From Pseudonocardiales bacterium (GTDB lineage: Bacteria > Actinomycetota > Actinomycetes > Mycobacteriales > Jatrophihabitantaceae), in the NCBI GenBank assembly GCA_030840415.1, contig JAVEEO010000181.1, forward strand, positions 1 to 9,421: DNA of 9,421 nucleotides, written 5' to 3'. The notes under the pieces were generated by a model, which searched no databases, was not told the DNA's origin, and saw only the letters and a list, made by a program, of their open reading frames with translations. The translations under genes and the position numbers were made by a program. Shown here one piece after another: positions 1 to 7,194 of the stretch (position 1 is its first letter; each line of letters opens with the position of its first letter).

Positions 1-1
1 C

Positions 2-646
2 GAGGAAGGGCACAAGATCGTCGGTGTGGCCGCGCCGCGGCAACGCAAGGGGCGCAGCTTCGCAGCCGAGGACGCCAACCCGATGACGTGGGACCGGCTG
101 CGTTCCTGGGCCTACCCCCGCAGCATCGACTGGACGCCCTCGACGGAGCTGCGGGCCCATCACGTCCCCGACAACACCGACGTCATCCTTGCCGCCCACT
201 CCCATGCCTTCATCGGACGCCGGACCCGGGCCCGCGCCCGGGTCGCCGCCATCGGCTACCACCCGAGCCTGCTGCCGCTGCACCGCGGCCGCGACGCCGT
301 GCGATGGACGATCCGCGACGGCGACCGGGTCACCGGCGGCTCCATCTACCACCTGACCGAACGGACCGACGCGGGCGCCATCGCCGCGCAGGAGCACATC
401 ATCGTTCCGCCGGGTTCCACCGTCGAGTCGCTGTGGCGGGAACATCTCGCGCCCCTCGGCGTGCGCCTCATCGTGCGGGTGCTGGACGACCTCGCCCGCG
501 ATATCCGCATCGAGGTTGCCCAGGACGAGGCGCTGGCCACCTGGGAGCCCGCCATGGGTGCCGCTCCACTTTTCAAGCCCGAACTGATCGAGCTTCCCGG
601 TTCGGTCGCCGTCCGCGGTGACCGCTGGGCGCTCAACGGGTTCTGA
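2..646 (+). CDS. Formyltransferase-fold protein (Fmt/GART-like), 5' end missing
   Basis: The reading frame is open from the window edge (E-E-G-H-K-I-V-G before the GTG at 26) and ends at TGA 644-646. Continuous Rossmann-type sequence upstream of that GTG argues that it is internal and that about 20 residues are missing. The signature is G-Y-H-P-S-L-L-P-L-H-R-G (254-289), followed by T-G-G-S-I-Y and a D-A-G-A-I segment whose Asp is at 368-370. This is the core of the 10-formyl-THF-dependent formyltransferase family (Fmt, PurN, ArnA). The catalytic His (260-262) and Asp are present, but the usual Asn two residues before the His is Gly (254-256). The C-terminal OB-like domain of methionyl-tRNA formyltransferase is absent, since only about 50 residues follow the catalytic fold. 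It is therefore probably not the housekeeping Fmt but a small-molecule or carrier-linked formyltransferase; the substrate is unknown. It is transcribed toward the MFS gene, with a hairpin between them. Confidence 0.85.
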   Translation, partial: EEGHKIVGVAAPRQRKGRSFAAEDANPMTWDRLRSWAYPRSIDWTPSTELRAHHVPDNTDVILAAHSHAFIGRRTRARARVAAIGYHPSLLPLHRGRDAVRWTIRDGDRVTGGSIYHLTERTDAGAIAAQEHIIVPPGSTVESLWREHLAPLGVRLIVRVLDDLARDIRIEVAQDEALATWEPAMGAAPLFKPELIELPGSVAVRGDRWALNGF

Positions 647-711
647 GCCGCCGGCGCTGACCGGCCGAGCCGGATCATCCCTGCCTGAACAGGGAATACC
701 AGAAACAAGAG

Positions 712-742
712 GGGCTCCCCCGGCGATTCGCCGGGGGAGCCC
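712..742. terminator. Strong two-sided hairpin terminator between formyltransferase and MFS genes
   Basis: This is a perfect 14-bp stem: GGGCTCCCCCGGCG (712-725), loop ATT (726-728), CGCCGGGGGAGCCC (729-742). The + strand continues with TTTC, and the left flank is rich in A (AGAAACAAGA), so the - strand copy also ends in a partly T-rich tail. It lies 65 bases after the formyltransferase stop and 63 bases past the MFS stop, so it can end both convergent transcripts. Confidence 0.85.
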
Positions 743-805
743 TTTCGGTTGTCCGGGTGGCTACCGACGTCGTGGACCGACCTGCGGCCACGACGCCGGC
801 TCCGC

Positions 806-2305
806 CTACTTCGCGACGCTTCCGGTGGCCACCGCGGGAGCCGGCGATGCCGGGCGCCGGGTGCGGAGCACGATGCGGGCCAGCACCGCTCCCGGGATCA
901 CGCCGAGTGCTGCCACCACCAGGATCCACACCGCCGTCGTCGACATGGCCGATCCCACGACGTGGGCGTGGGTGTCGCCCGTCCGTTCGATGAGGGTCAG
1001 GTAGATCGCCCCGAAGACCGCGATCCCCGCGACCTGGCCGAGTTGGACCGCGGTGGTCAGCAGGCCGCTGGCATCGGCTGCCTGCATCATCGGCACGTTC
1101 ACCAGCGACTGGGTCAGCAGCGGGCTCACCGACAGGCCCATGCCGACACCGTTGAGCATGGTGCCCACCCACATCAGCCAGCCGCCGGACGTGCCGCTGT
1201 GCATGGCGATTCCGATCAGCCCGTAGGACACCGCGGACAGCGCCAGGCCCGCGGGGGCCAGTACCGGATGCAGCCGTTCCGGGAGCTTGCGCCAGTAGAA
1301 ACCGGTCAGGCCGAAGAGAATGGACATCGGCAGGTAGGTCAGTCCGGCGCGCAGCGCGCTCTCCCGCAACCCGGCCTGCAGGTGCAGGGTGAAGACGAAC
1401 AGGAAGCCGCCATAGGTGAGCTGGACGCAGATCAGCGTGATCATCCCGACCGAGATGCCGGGTGCGCGCAGCACGGCGAAGTTGAGCAGCGGATCCCCGC
1501 CGGCGGCTGCGATCCGGCGTTCGATGAGGACGAACACCACCGCCAGCACGATGCCGACGGCGATGCACGCGAACGTCCAGGCCGGCCAGTCCAGCTCGCG
1601 TCCGAGGACCGCGGGAAGCACCATCAGGAACACCGCGGGGATCGCCACGGCGAGCCCCGCCAGGTCCAGACGCCGCCGAGCGGTCGGCGCGTCCTGCGGG
1701 AGCAGCCGGGGGACCAGCGCGATCAGGACCAGGCCGATGGGCACGTTGACCATGAACACCGGACGCCAACTGGTGCCGAACAGGTCGGCGTTGACGATGA
1801 CTCCGCCGAGGACCAGGCCGGCCACCGCACCGGTCGAGAGCACCGCGCCGTAGGCAGACAGCGCCTGAGCACGGGCTTTGCCCTGGAACTGCATCTGGAT
1901 GACGCTCATGATCTGCGGAACCATGACGGCCGCGCCGGCGCCCTGGGCGATGCGGAAGACCACCAGGGTTGCGGTGTTCGGCGCGAGCGCGCAGGCTGCG
2001 GACATGATGGTGAATACCACCACGCCGAGCAGGTACATCCGGCGCCGTCCGTACAGATCACCCAGCCGGGCGCCGGTGATCAGCAGCATCGCGTAGGAGA
2101 TCACGTAGCCGCCGACGACCAATTGCAGGGACGCGCCGGATGCGTCGAACTCCGTGCCGATCGAGGGCATCGCCACGTTGACGACGAACACGTCGACCAG
2201 GCCCATGAACTGTCCGAGCAGCAGGAGCACCAGCATCATCCACCGTCGGCTGGCCTCCGCGGCGGGTGCCGCGGCCGGATGCGAGGCCGACCCTGTCGTC
2301 GTCAT
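806..2305 (-). CDS. MFS drug/metabolite exporter, DHA2 (EmrB/QacA-type, 14 TM) family
   Basis: A 499-residue inner-membrane transporter, expected to export a small molecule by proton antiport. Visible DHA2 hallmarks are a D1-like motif in TM1 (D38 to P47, with VNVAMP), motif A in the TM2-3 loop (G78-A-R-L-G-D-L-Y-G-R-R-R-M90), motif B (R118..Q-G-x-G..P130) and a motif C region in TM5 (G153 to G168). In motif C the usual Pro of GPxxGG is Leu (GLVLGG). Length and hydrophobic pattern fit 14 helices. The ATG at 2305 is preferred over the in-frame GTG at 2329 because GGAG lies 5 bases before it. No regulator gene is adjacent in the window. It diverges from the NIPSNAP/acyltransferase pair and converges with the formyltransferase. 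A role in product efflux is inferred from context. The substrate cannot be read from sequence. Confidence 0.93.
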   Translation of the reverse strand: MTTTGSASHPAAAPAAEASRRWMMLVLLLLGQFMGLVDVFVVNVAMPSIGTEFDASGASLQLVVGGYVISYAMLLITGARLGDLYGRRRMYLLGVVVFTIMSAACALAPNTATLVVFRIAQGAGAAVMVPQIMSVIQMQFQGKARAQALSAYGAVLSTGAVAGLVLGGVIVNADLFGTSWRPVFMVNVPIGLVLIALVPRLLPQDAPTARRRLDLAGLAVAIPAVFLMVLPAVLGRELDWPAWTFACIAVGIVLAVVFVLIERRIAAAGGDPLLNFAVLRAPGISVGMITLICVQLTYGGFLFVFTLHLQAGLRESALRAGLTYLPMSILFGLTGFYWRKLPERLHPVLAPAGLALSAVSYGLIGIAMHSGTSGGWLMWVGTMLNGVGMGLSVSPLLTQSLVNVPMMQAADASGLLTTAVQLGQVAGIAVFGAIYLTLIERTGDTHAHVVGSAMSTTAVWILVVAALGVIPGAVLARIVLRTRRPASPAPAVATGSVAK

Positions 2306-2308
2306 GTT

Positions 2309-2314
2309 CTCTCC
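2309..2314 (-). promoter_or_regulatory. Ribosome binding site that sets the MFS start
   Basis: On the minus strand ACGGAGAGAAC precedes the ATG at 2305, with GGAG five bases upstream of the start. This supports the 499-residue protein. The upstream GTG at 2329 would add eight residues (MQLLNGEN) and would put this Shine-Dalgarno inside the gene. Confidence 0.65.
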
Positions 2315-2366
2315 GTTCAGTAGTTGCACCCCCGGTCACGTCGCAGGGTTCGCGGCCGGCCGGGGC

Positions 2367-2383
2367 TCGGTCATATATACCGA
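2367..2383. promoter_or_regulatory. Candidate operator overlapping the MFS -10
   Basis: TCGGT-CATATAT-ACCGA has 5-bp inverted arms (2367-2371 and 2379-2383) around a 7-base AT-rich centre that overlaps the proposed -10. The size and position suit a dimeric repressor of the TetR or MarR type, which often controls exporters. The arms are short, so chance is not excluded, and no regulator is encoded in the window. Confidence 0.3.
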
Positions 2384-2402
2384 TCGCAGGCCCGGAACTC
2401 AT
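2374..2402 (-). promoter_or_regulatory. Candidate MFS promoter
   Basis: Read on the minus strand, a -10-like TATATA (2379-2374) follows a weak -35-like ATGAGT (2402-2397, three of six matches to TTGACA) with a 17-base spacer. It would give a leader of roughly 60 bases before the ATG at 2305. The -10 stands out in this GC-rich region, whereas the -35 is poor, as is common where an activator or repressor controls the promoter. Confidence 0.35.
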
Positions 2403-2616
2403 CGGCGCCGCGCGGCGGACTCTACTGCCGGGGCCGGAGGCGGGCACGCCGGCTCGGCTGCCGGGCGGCATGAACGAAGAAACCTGCCCTTCGTGGCCAC
2501 GCTAACTTCGGCGAACCGAGCACAGAAACCACTTGTATTCCCGTTGGAAGGCGCCACTGGCCTCCAGCAGCGGAGCAAGGCCTACCCCACGAACCCCGAA
2601 AGCGAGTGAGTACAGG

Positions 2617-2937
2617 GTGATCTACGAACTGCGCGAGTACCGTCCGGTCCCTGGCCGTATCCACGCCCTGATCCGCAGGTTCAACGACCACGTGGTGAAG
2701 CTGCTGGCCAAGCACGACATGGAGCTGGTGTTCCTCGCGCTGACCGAGTTCGGTGCGAACACCATGGGCGAAATCGTCTACGTCCTGAAGTTCGACTCCT
2801 ACGGCGACCTGGAAACCAAGTGGCGGGCCTTCCTGTCCGATCCGGAATGGCGGGAGGCGGCCAAGGCCAGCGAGGCGGATGGCCCGCTGGTCGCCTCGAT
2901 GCACCGCCGGATCCTGAACCCCACGCCGTTCGCGTGA
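2617..2937 (+). CDS. NIPSNAP family protein
   Basis: A 106-residue protein with the NIPSNAP pattern: N-terminal I-Y-E-L-R-E-Y-R (2-9) with P12-G13, a long helix (about 14-33), a second strand region with V-Y-V-L-K-F-D-S-Y (54-62), and the closing helix K-W-R-x-F-L-x-D-P-E-W (68-78). These are small ferredoxin-like (dimeric alpha/beta barrel) proteins, about 100 residues in bacteria. The biochemical role is mostly unknown, though the fold is shared with small monooxygenases and cyclases. I chose the GTG at 2617 because family members start with M-I-Y-E-L-R; the frame stays open upstream to a TTG at 2533, but that extension is not family-like. The ribosome site is weak (GAG about six bases upstream). 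It is first of two same-strand genes, with the acyltransferase 115 bases downstream. Confidence 0.82.
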   Translation: MIYELREYRPVPGRIHALIRRFNDHVVKLLAKHDMELVFLALTEFGANTMGEIVYVLKFDSYGDLETKWRAFLSDPEWREAAKASEADGPLVASMHRRILNPTPFA

Positions 2938-3040
2938 AGCCGGGTAGCGCCGGACGAGCAGCTTGCGATGGGCACTTCTCGCCGGCGCCGTCGAGTCCAG
3001 CGGCAGCACACCGCAGGCCGATCAGCTCTTTCCAGACAGC

Positions 3041-3045
3041 AGAGG
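3041..3045 (+). promoter_or_regulatory. Ribosome binding site that sets the acyltransferase start
   Basis: AGAGG lies seven bases before the ATG at 3053. This favours that ATG over the in-frame TTG at 2963, which would add 30 residues unlike the family N-terminus. Confidence 0.6.
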
Positions 3046-3052
3046 TTTCCGC

Positions 3053-4255
3053 ATGACGCTCCAGCGACGTTCCCTGACCTTGTTCGAAGCTATGTTCGCG
3101 CGGATCCGGATCGGGCCGGTGGTGGCGAGCGTCAACCTGCAGGGCCAGGTGGACGCGGCAGTCCTGGATCAGGCCGCCCGCCTGCTGCAGCGCGATTACC
3201 CGGTGCTGCGCTGTTCGATCCATGAGGGCGACGACGGTGTCACCCTGGTGCTGTCCGACGAGGGCGCGGGCCTGGCGATCGGCGCGGCCGGTCCGGATCC
3301 GCTCGGCTACGAGCTGAACTTCGCCGTCGAGCCGGACCGCCCGGTCAGCCGGATCTCGCTGTCCCAGACGGGGGAATCGGCCGTGCTCAGCCTCGCCGGC
3401 GACCATTCCGCCAGCGATGCCCGTCTCAACACGCTGCTGCTGCATCGGTTGCTCGACTACTACACCGATCTGGTTCGCGGGGTGACGCCCGAGCCGACCG
3501 GCAGGCCCGCGTTCGACGGATCGCTGGAGGAGGCGCTGCTGGCAGCCTTCGAACCCGGCCCGGTGCCGCCGGTGGAGGACACCGATGCGCCGCTGAGCCT
3601 GGCGGTCGAGGCTGTCGCGCCGGGACCGCTGGGGGTGCGCAGTTTCAGCTACGACCAGGGCACGACGGCCGCGCTGATCGCGGCCGCCCGCCGGGGCGGG
3701 ATCTCGGTCACCACCCTGCTGAGCGGGGCGATGGCGTGCGCGGTGCGGGCCCAGTTCTCCGCCGATGCCGGTCCACTGCCGGTCTCACCGGCCTTCGCCG
3801 TGGACCTGCGGCCCCGGCTGGACCCCCCGATCGCTCCGGACGCCGCGTTCGTCTGCGTGTCGCGACAGGTGTGCGCGGTCAGCGTCGACGCCGATGACCA
3901 GCCCGTCGAGGTGGGCGCCCGGATCGGCGCCCGACTGCAGGCAGGCCTGCAGCGCAACGAGATCCAGCACCGGCTGCTGGCCCAGCGGCTGGCTGGCCGG
4001 CCGCTGCCGCTGCCGCCGATCTCCTTCATGGTGTCCAACATCGGCATTGTCGAGGGCTACCGGGTGCCTGACGGGCTGCGGGTCACCGGCAGCCGCTGGG
4101 CCACCACGTCACGCGGACCGGTTCCGACGCTGTTCGGCCTGACCCTGGACGGCAGGCTGAACCTGGAACTGGTCTACGACACCGCGTTCCTTCCAGAGGA
4201 CGTGATCTCCGACGTGGCCAAGCAGTTCGAGGCGTCCCTGCTGGCGTGCCGGTAG
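3053..4255 (+). CDS. PapA5-like (condensation-superfamily) acyltransferase
   Basis: A 400-residue protein of the CoA-dependent/condensation acyltransferase superfamily. It is close in length and layout to PapA5, which moves acyl groups from carrier proteins onto alcohols. The N-terminal half has the D-x-x-V-L-x-x-A helix (34-47) leading to Y-P-V-L-R (49-53). The active-site motif is D117-H-S-A-S-D122: the catalytic His118 and structural Asp122 are present, but the first His of HHxxxD is Asp and the usual following Gly is Ala. The C-terminal half carries V-D-L-R-P-R-L (about residues 251-257), V-S-N-I-G-I-V (327-333) and L-N-L-E-L-V-Y-D near the end, typical of this fold. No DFGWG-type motif is obvious. 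It is a free-standing domain without adenylation or carrier modules, so it may esterify or amidate a finished scaffold. It is probably co-transcribed with the NIPSNAP gene and ends before a hairpin. Confidence 0.8.
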   Translation: MTLQRRSLTLFEAMFARIRIGPVVASVNLQGQVDAAVLDQAARLLQRDYPVLRCSIHEGDDGVTLVLSDEGAGLAIGAAGPDPLGYELNFAVEPDRPVSRISLSQTGESAVLSLAGDHSASDARLNTLLLHRLLDYYTDLVRGVTPEPTGRPAFDGSLEEALLAAFEPGPVPPVEDTDAPLSLAVEAVAPGPLGVRSFSYDQGTTAALIAAARRGGISVTTLLSGAMACAVRAQFSADAGPLPVSPAFAVDLRPRLDPPIAPDAAFVCVSRQVCAVSVDADDQPVEVGARIGARLQAGLQRNEIQHRLLAQRLAGRPLPLPPISFMVSNIGIVEGYRVPDGLRVTGSRWATTSRGPVPTLFGLTLDGRLNLELVYDTAFLPEDVISDVAKQFEASLLACR

Positions 4256-4310
4256 CGACGAACATCCGTAGGGCGCCGCCCCGACTCGGTAAACCTCCCG
4301 GTCGGCGCGC

Positions 4311-4345
4311 GGATCACCCGGGCAGCGGGGCTGCCCGGGTGGTCC
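4311..4345. terminator. Two-sided hairpin terminator between acyltransferase and alaS
   Basis: GGATCACCCGGGCAG (4311-4325), loop CGGGG (4326-4330), CTGCCCGGGTGGTCC (4331-4345). This is a 15-bp stem with a single T-G wobble, the inner 11 bp being perfect. No U-tract follows on either strand. It starts 56 bases past the acyltransferase stop and ends 8 bases from the alaS stop, so it can end both convergent transcripts. Confidence 0.8.
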
Positions 4346-4352
4346 GGCCCGC

Positions 4353-7070
4353 TCAGGACCCGGGGGTGCCGAGCAGGAAGTCGCGCACCGCCGCGAAGCC
4401 GGCCGGCGCGTCGCCGGGCTTGCCGCCGGCACCCTGGGCGAGGTCGGCCTTGCCGCCGCCGCGGGCGCCGAGCGCGGTCGCCAGCACCTTGACCAGGTCG
4501 CCGGCCGACCGGCCGGCCGCCACGCCGGCCTTGTTGACGCTCGCCACGAACGACAGCCGGTCCTCGGCCGCCGAGGCCAGCAGGACGGCCGCCGGCCGGG
4601 TCGGGTCGAGGCGGTCCCGGACGTTGACCGCCAGGGTGCGCAGGTCGTTGGCGCTCACCCCGGCCGGCACCAGCTCGGTCAGCAACTGAACACCGGCGAC
4701 GTCGACCGCCTGCCGGGCCAGCGGCTCGGCCTGCTGCAGCACCTGGGCGGCCCGCAACCGGTCGAGTTCGCGTTCGGCGTTGCGCAGCCGGTTGATCAGC
4801 GACTCGATCCGGTCCGGCAGCTCGGCCGCCGGCACCTTCACCAGCTCGGACAGCGAGGCCACCAGGGCACGCTCGTTGGCCAGGAACCTAATCGCGTCCA
4901 GCCCGACGAAGGCCTCGATCCGGCGCACCCCGGCGCCGACCGAGGACTCGCCGGTGATCGCCAGCGCACCGACCTGGGAGGAGTGCGAGACGTGGGTGCC
5001 ACCGCACAGCTCACGTGACCAGGCACCGCCGATCTCGACCACCCGCACCTCGGCGTCGTAGGTCTCGCCGAACAGCGCCAGCGCGCCCTCCTCGCGAGCC
5101 TGGGCAAGCGGCATGTAGCGCACCGCCACCGGCAGGTCGCGCCGCAGCGCCCGGTTGGCGGTCTCCTCGATGTCGGTGCGGGTCCGCTCGTCCAGGCCCC
5201 TGGACCAGGCGAAGTCCAGCCGCAGGTAACCCGGCTTGTTGTACGAGCCGCTCTGCAGCGCCGACGGGCCGAGCACCTCGCGCAGCGCGGCATGCACCAC
5301 GTGGGTACCAGAGTGGGCCTGCCGGGCCGACAGCCGCCACTCCGGATCCACCTGGGCCACCGCCTCGGCACCGGTACGCAACTCGCCGGACTCGACGTGC
5401 ACCCGGTGCACGATCAGCCCCTTGATCGGCCGCTGCACGTCCAGCACCCGCAATCGGGTCTCCGAACCCGAGCCGGGGACGACGATGGTGCCCTCGTCGG
5501 CGATCTGGCCACCGGACTCGGCGTAGAAGGAGGTGGCGTCCAGCACCACCTCGACCGTCTCGCCGGGGCCGGCCGCCTCGATCAGCTCGTCCTTGCGGAT
5601 GATGCCCCGGACCCGCGACTCGGTCTCCAGGCTCTCGTAGCCGGTGAAGAGAGTCGGCCCGTGATCGCGCAGCGCCCGGTAGGCGGCGGTGCTCGACACT
5701 CCGGACTTCTTGGAGCGGGCGTCGTCCTTGGCCCGCTGGCGCTGCTCGGCCATCAACCGGCGGAACTCGTCCTGGTCCACCGACAGGCCGGCCTCGGCCG
5801 CCATCTCGACGGTGAGGTCGATCGGAAAGCCGTAGGTGTCGTGCAGCGCGAACGCCCGCTCGCCCGACAGCGCCGGACGGTTGGCCTGGCGCGCCTCGGT
5901 CACCGCGACGTCCAGGATGGTGGTGCCCGAGGCCAGCGTCCGCCGGAAGGCGTCCTCCTCACCGTAGGCGATCATCGCGATCCGGTCGTAGTCGGTGGCC
6001 AGTTCCGGGTAGCTCGGCGCCATCGCGTCGCGGGCCACCGGCAGCAGTTGCGGCAGCACCGCGCCGTCGCTGAACTCGCCGCCCAGCATCCGCGCCGAGC
6101 GCACCGCCCGGCGCAGGATCCGGCGCAGCACGTAGCCGCGGCCCTCGTTGCTCGGGGTCACCCCGTCCGAGACCAGCATCAGGCCGGTGCGCACGTGGTC
6201 GGCGATCACCCGCAACCGGACGTCGTCGGGCGCGGCCTCGGCCGCCGACGGACCGGACTGGCCACCGTAGCGCTTGCCGGCCAGCTGTGCGGCCCGGTCG
6301 AGCACCGGACGGGTCTCGTCGATCTCGTAGAGGTTGTCCACCCCCTGCAGCAGGGTGGCCATCCGCTCCAGGCCCATGCCGGTGTCGATGTTCTTGCGGG
6401 GCAGTTCGCCCAGGATGGGGTAGCCCTCCTTGGCCGGCCCCGCGCCCCGCTCGTTCTGCATGAACACCAGGTTCCAGAACTCCATGAAGCGGTCCTCGTC
6501 GACCGCCGGACCGCCCTCGGGACCGTAGGCCGGACCGCGGTCGTAGTACAGCTCACTGCACGGCCCGCACGGACCGGGCACCGTCATCGACCAGAAGTTG
6601 TCGGCCATCCCGCGCCGCACGATCCGCTCGGCCGGCAGCCCGATGACCCGGCGCCAGATGTCGATCGCCTCGTCGTCGTCGAGGTACACGGTGGCCCAGA
6701 TCCGGTCGCCGTCCAGGCCGTAGCCGCCCTCGGCCACCGGCCCGGTGGACAGCTGCCAGGCCAGCCGGATCGCCTCTTCCTTGAAGTAGTCGCCGAAGCT
6801 GAAGTTGCCGTTCATCTGGAAGAAGGTGCCGTGCCGGGTGGTCTTGCCGACCTCGTCGATGTCGAGGGTGCGCACGCACTTCTGCACGCTGGTGGCCCGC
6901 GGCCACGGCGGCTCGAGCTGGCCGGTGAAGTACGGCACGAACTGCACCATGCCGGCGTTGACGAACAGCAGGTTCGGGTCGTCGAAGGGCAGCGGCGCGG
7001 CCGGCACCAGCTCGTGCCCGTGGCGGACGAAATGGTCCACGAAGCGCTGGCGTACCTCGGCGGTTTTCAC
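4353..7070 (-). CDS. alaS: Alanyl-tRNA synthetase, full length, in accessory context
   Basis: A 905-residue class II synthetase that charges tRNA-Ala in the cytoplasm, of normal length for the family. The catalytic domain shows the motif 2 region [17 protein letters not shown] (78-94), G-P-C-G-P-C-S-E (166-173), D-T-G-M-G-L-E-R (229-236) and G-R-G-Y-V-L-R-R (310-317). The editing domain has the zinc ligands H586-x3-H590 and C689-x3-H693 with C-G-G-T-H. A coiled-coil-like stretch (about 752-790) and a Gly-rich C-Ala domain (about 869-884) follow. All expected parts are intact, so it should be active. Residue 163 is Thr where I would expect Gly in the W-S-M-G-V-P-G-P-C stretch. The GTG start is set by GAGGAG four bases upstream and the family opening M-K-T-A-E. 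Its usual genomic neighbours are absent; here it lies between an acyltransferase and a membrane protein plus P450. It may be a second copy or a relocated housekeeping gene. Confidence 0.97.
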   Translation of the reverse strand: MKTAEVRQRFVDHFVRHGHELVPAAPLPFDDPNLLFVNAGMVQFVPYFTGQLEPPWPRATSVQKCVRTLDIDEVGKTTRHGTFFQMNGNFSFGDYFKEEAIRLAWQLSTGPVAEGGYGLDGDRIWATVYLDDDEAIDIWRRVIGLPAERIVRRGMADNFWSMTVPGPCGPCSELYYDRGPAYGPEGGPAVDEDRFMEFWNLVFMQNERGAGPAKEGYPILGELPRKNIDTGMGLERMATLLQGVDNLYEIDETRPVLDRAAQLAGKRYGGQSGPSAAEAAPDDVRLRVIADHVRTGLMLVSDGVTPSNEGRGYVLRRILRRAVRSARMLGGEFSDGAVLPQLLPVARDAMAPSYPELATDYDRIAMIAYGEEDAFRRTLASGTTILDVAVTEARQANRPALSGERAFALHDTYGFPIDLTVEMAAEAGLSVDQDEFRRLMAEQRQRAKDDARSKKSGVSSTAAYRALRDHGPTLFTGYESLETESRVRGIIRKDELIEAAGPGETVEVVLDATSFYAESGGQIADEGTIVVPGSGSETRLRVLDVQRPIKGLIVHRVHVESGELRTGAEAVAQVDPEWRLSARQAHSGTHVVHAALREVLGPSALQSGSYNKPGYLRLDFAWSRGLDERTRTDIEETANRALRRDLPVAVRYMPLAQAREEGALALFGETYDAEVRVVEIGGAWSRELCGGTHVSHSSQVGALAITGESSVGAGVRRIEAFVGLDAIRFLANERALVASLSELVKVPAAELPDRIESLINRLRNAERELDRLRAAQVLQQAEPLARQAVDVAGVQLLTELVPAGVSANDLRTLAVNVRDRLDPTRPAAVLLASAAEDRLSFVASVNKAGVAAGRSAGDLVKVLATALGARGGGKADLAQGAGGKPGDAPAGFAAVRDFLLGTPGS

Positions 7071-7106
7071 GGCTCTCCTCTTTCCGGCGTGGCGGTCCGA
7101 CATCCC

Positions 7107-7136
7107 ATTGTCGCGAACCGGGGCCACTGCTTTCCA
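7107..7136 (-). promoter_or_regulatory. Candidate alaS promoter
   Basis: On the minus strand a -35-like TGGAAA (7136-7131) and a -10-like GACAAT (7112-7107) are separated by 18 bases, each with four of six consensus matches. The predicted leader is only about 30 bases, too short for a T-box or attenuator, so control by uncharged tRNA in a leader is unlikely from this promoter. Confidence 0.4.
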
Positions 7137-7179
7137 TCCGGGCCGTTCCGCGGGCCTGGGACGAGCGGCGGTGGGCGGG

Positions 7180-7185
7180 TATCGT
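7180..7185 (+). promoter_or_regulatory. Candidate -10 for leaderless transcription of the membrane protein gene
   Basis: TATCGT fits the actinobacterial TAnnnT -10 pattern. Nine bases separate it from the ATG at 7195, so transcription would start at or next to the start codon. There is no clear Shine-Dalgarno before the ATG, which fits a leaderless mRNA. No clear -35 was found. Confidence 0.4.
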
Positions 7186-7194
7186 CTGCTGGTC

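Larger units (their letters stand above)
2306..2616. other. Divergent intergenic region between MFS and NIPSNAP genes
   Basis: This 311-base region separates two divergent starts. It contains the MFS Shine-Dalgarno, an isolated AT-rich element (TATATA, 2374-2379) inside an otherwise GC-rich stretch, and a weak + strand hexamer TAACTT (2503-2508) that could be a -10 for the NIPSNAP operon but lacks a convincing -35. I see no tRNA, convincing small gene or long repeat. An 11-codon ATG frame at 2470-2505 lacks a ribosome site and is not called. Confidence 0.5.

Noticed and set aside
749..2323. A 524-codon open frame on the + strand opposite the MFS gene
   Set aside because: The protein is low-complexity, rich in R, H, D, G and Q, with no family pattern. 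It is the antisense shadow of a clear transporter in high-GC DNA.
2470..2505. An 11-codon ATG frame upstream of the NIPSNAP gene as a possible leader peptide
   Set aside because: No Shine-Dalgarno, no run of regulatory codons, and no attenuator-like paired stems after it.
2479..2530. Two GAAACC copies as possible SARP-type direct repeats
   Set aside because: They are 46 bases apart and not in phase with a -35, unlike the regular spacing of known SARP sites.
7071..7194. T-box or other riboswitch upstream of alaS
   Set aside because: The likely leader is about 30 bases, and no T-box core or stacked stem structure is visible.
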